Of a DNA stretch of 6,658 nucleotides, positions 5,363-6,658 are shown piece after piece. This DNA is from an uncultured Bacilli bacterium (GTDB lineage Bacteria > Bacillota_I > Bacilli_A > RF39 > UBA660), in NCBI GenBank assembly GCA_947629125.1, contig CANRCO010000070.1, positions 1 through 6,658 on the forward strand, given 5' to 3'. The notes under the pieces were generated by a model. That model made no database searches. It was not told where the DNA came from and worked only from the letters and a program-made list of their open reading frames with translations. Position 1 is the stretch's first letter. Each line of letters starts with the position of its first letter. The translations under genes were made by a program, and so were the position numbers.

Positions 5363-6622
5363 TTATAAAGCAATTTTAAATGGATTTTGTTCGGTACCTT
5401 TACCGGAAATAATTTTAACTGAGGCTTTAAGATATAATACTGGGCGAATTGCTTCTTCAGTAGCAATTGGATACCTAAAATTCAAATTACCAGTTGTAAA
5501 AAATCGAACTATCCCATAAGCACATTCTTGATGAGGCATTATTGTTAATTGATTTTTTAGTTTATCATATAACCAATCATTATTACGACAATCAGTCCAC
5601 TCATCTGCAGTATAATTTTCATTTTTACCCCAATTATAAATAGGTTTTGCTAAACAAGTTTTTCTATCAGTTGTTTTTCCACCGCTTGTTGCATAACCAT
5701 AATCACTTGGGTACATTAAACCGATATACCCTGTCCATGTTTTAGGATTTTTATTATATACCTGGTCACTTCGTTCTATTTTATAATACTCACTGGATAT
5801 ACTTGAATAATTAGTCCAATTAGCTCCTCCTAAATAAAATTTAGTTTGACCAATTAAGTTTTTATATTCTTCATTTAAACCTGTTTTGCTAAAATCAACT
5901 TCTGTTTCAATAAAACTTGTTGTTCCAGCTGTTGCTGGTTTATAGCCATTCGTTTTATTATAATAACTTCCTACTTTTTTAAATATTACATGATTATTAT
6001 TATCTTTTGCTGTTCCATCACTATCTATTATATAGCCTTTTTTTGTTTCTTGTTTTGACCAGTTTTCTTCTATAATGTCAGCTGAATTTAACATCATCAT
6101 AAGTTGAGAGTCACTCCAATCATTACTTCCATCTTTAGTTGTTGATGAACCAACTCCATTTTGTTTGTAATCCCAATAAAAATCTCCCAATGATTCATCT
6201 CTTATTAACTTAATTCTAGTTTCTGTTTTGCCTGTTCCATCATCTATGTTATTCATAACTCCGATGATGCGCCATAATTCATCATTGAACCATACATAAT
6301 TATCAGGATTTGCTCCAATATATCTTAAGTTGTTATCTTTTGTTTCATCATTTACTAATTCTGAGCATTCACCACTTTCATATAAATCATTTACATAATT
6401 AATTAATTCTTGATTATAATTTGGTTTTACTTTATCAGTACATGTTAACCTTACTTTGCCACTTGCTAAATTTAGTTCACTAGATGTTCCAGTAAATTCT
6501 GCTTTACTTTGATATAGTTTTATTCCAACTATTGTTATTAATACTAAAATTATTCCACACAAAAATATATTACGTTTACGGTTATCTTTGATTCGATAAT
6601 CAAATTTCTTTAGGCTACTCAT
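5363..6622 (-). CDS. Membrane-anchored extracellular protein, DUF6273-like
   Basis: A predicted surface protein of unknown function, 419 residues. A short basic cytoplasmic N-terminus (Lys5, Lys6, Arg10, Lys12, Arg15-Lys16-Arg17) precedes one membrane helix (about 19-37), giving an N-in, C-out anchor. The ectodomain is rich in Trp, Tyr, Asn and Gly. It contains RYIGANPDNYVWFNDELWRIIGV starting at about residue 100, a YIGLMYPSDYGYATSGG block at about 299-315 and an IRPVLYLKASVKI segment at about 392-404, with the ending GTEQNPF. These blocks resemble a family I recall from gut Firmicutes genomes and the DUF6273 fold group; no enzymatic motif is visible. Five cysteines lie outside the membrane (61, 86, 323, 345, 367). 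There is no LPXTG signal or prepilin cleavage site. The ATG at 6620-6622 is chosen because AGGTG (6629-6633) sits 6 bases before it; the in-frame GTG at 6629-6631 is part of that Shine-Dalgarno. Its own promoter lies beyond the window. Confidence 0.8.
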   Translation of the reverse strand: MSSLKKFDYRIKDNRKRNIFLCGIILVLITIVGIKLYQSKAEFTGTSSELNLASGKVRLTCTDKVKPNYNQELINYVNDLYESGECSELVNDETKDNNLRYIGANPDNYVWFNDELWRIIGVMNNIDDGTGKTETRIKLIRDESLGDFYWDYKQNGVGSSTTKDGSNDWSDSQLMMMLNSADIIEENWSKQETKKGYIIDSDGTAKDNNNHVIFKKVGSYYNKTNGYKPATAGTTSFIETEVDFSKTGLNEEYKNLIGQTKFYLGGANWTNYSSISSEYYKIERSDQVYNKNPKTWTGYIGLMYPSDYGYATSGGKTTDRKTCLAKPIYNWGKNENYTADEWTDCRNNDWLYDKLKNQLTIMPHQECAYGIVRFFTTGNLNFRYPIATEEAIRPVLYLKASVKIISGKGTEQNPFKIAL

Positions 6623-6658
6623 GTATTTCACCTACTAAGTTTTTTCGGAGGTATTCTA

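Noticed and set aside
5363..6622. Type IV prepilin or sortase-anchored protein
   Set aside because: No prepilin peptidase site before the hydrophobic helix and no LPXTG-like motif or hydrophobic C-terminus; it fits a simple N-terminal membrane anchor.
6635..6658. CGGAGGT near the right edge as a plus-strand ribosome binding site
   Set aside because: The following bases run out of the window without a start codon, so no gene can be supported.

Overview
The window looks like chromosomal DNA from an AT-rich, low-GC Gram-positive bacterium. It carries a T-box leader on an aminoacyl-tRNA synthetase gene, AGGAGG-type ribosome binding sites, sigma-A-like promoters and a Bacilli-type 6S RNA-tcdA neighbourhood. 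Base composition and the surface protein at the right edge suggest an uncultured gut Bacilli/Erysipelotrichia/RF39-like lineage. That placement is inference. All tryptophans I checked are TGG, so the standard bacterial code fits.

Everything except one tRNA is on the minus strand, so the layout reads from right to left. At 5363-6622 is a membrane-anchored extracellular protein of the DUF6273-like type. A bidirectional hairpin terminator (5337-5358) separates it from a convergent plus-strand tRNA-Ser(GCU) at 5236-5326. The tRNA has a strong promoter of its own, divergent from an extended -10 promoter that drives a HerA/DUF87-type hexameric ATPase (3052-5118, GTG start).

Downstream of the ATPase is a compact promoter-RNA-terminator unit (2832-3044). 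I interpret it as the 6S RNA gene, which other Firmicutes carry next to the same gene that follows here: tcdA/yrvM (2084-2749), the tRNA t6A dehydratase. A membrane-anchored NodB-type polysaccharide deacetylase (1209-2078) follows tcdA by 5 bp, with its Shine-Dalgarno inside the tcdA stop region, so the two are probably co-transcribed. A separate promoter (1173-1201) then starts a T-box riboswitch leader and hisS (1-938, cut by the window edge before its C-terminal domain).

Most of the content is housekeeping: translation (hisS, tRNA-Ser, tcdA), global RNA polymerase control (6S RNA) and cell-surface functions. I see no CRISPR array, insertion sequence, phage gene or convincing new multi-gene system. 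The points most worth a second look are the odd T-box leader (its specifier position reads as an Asn codon rather than His, and its terminator is embedded in the T-box stem), the 6S RNA call itself, the lone HerA ATPase without a nuclease partner, and the uncharacterised surface protein.
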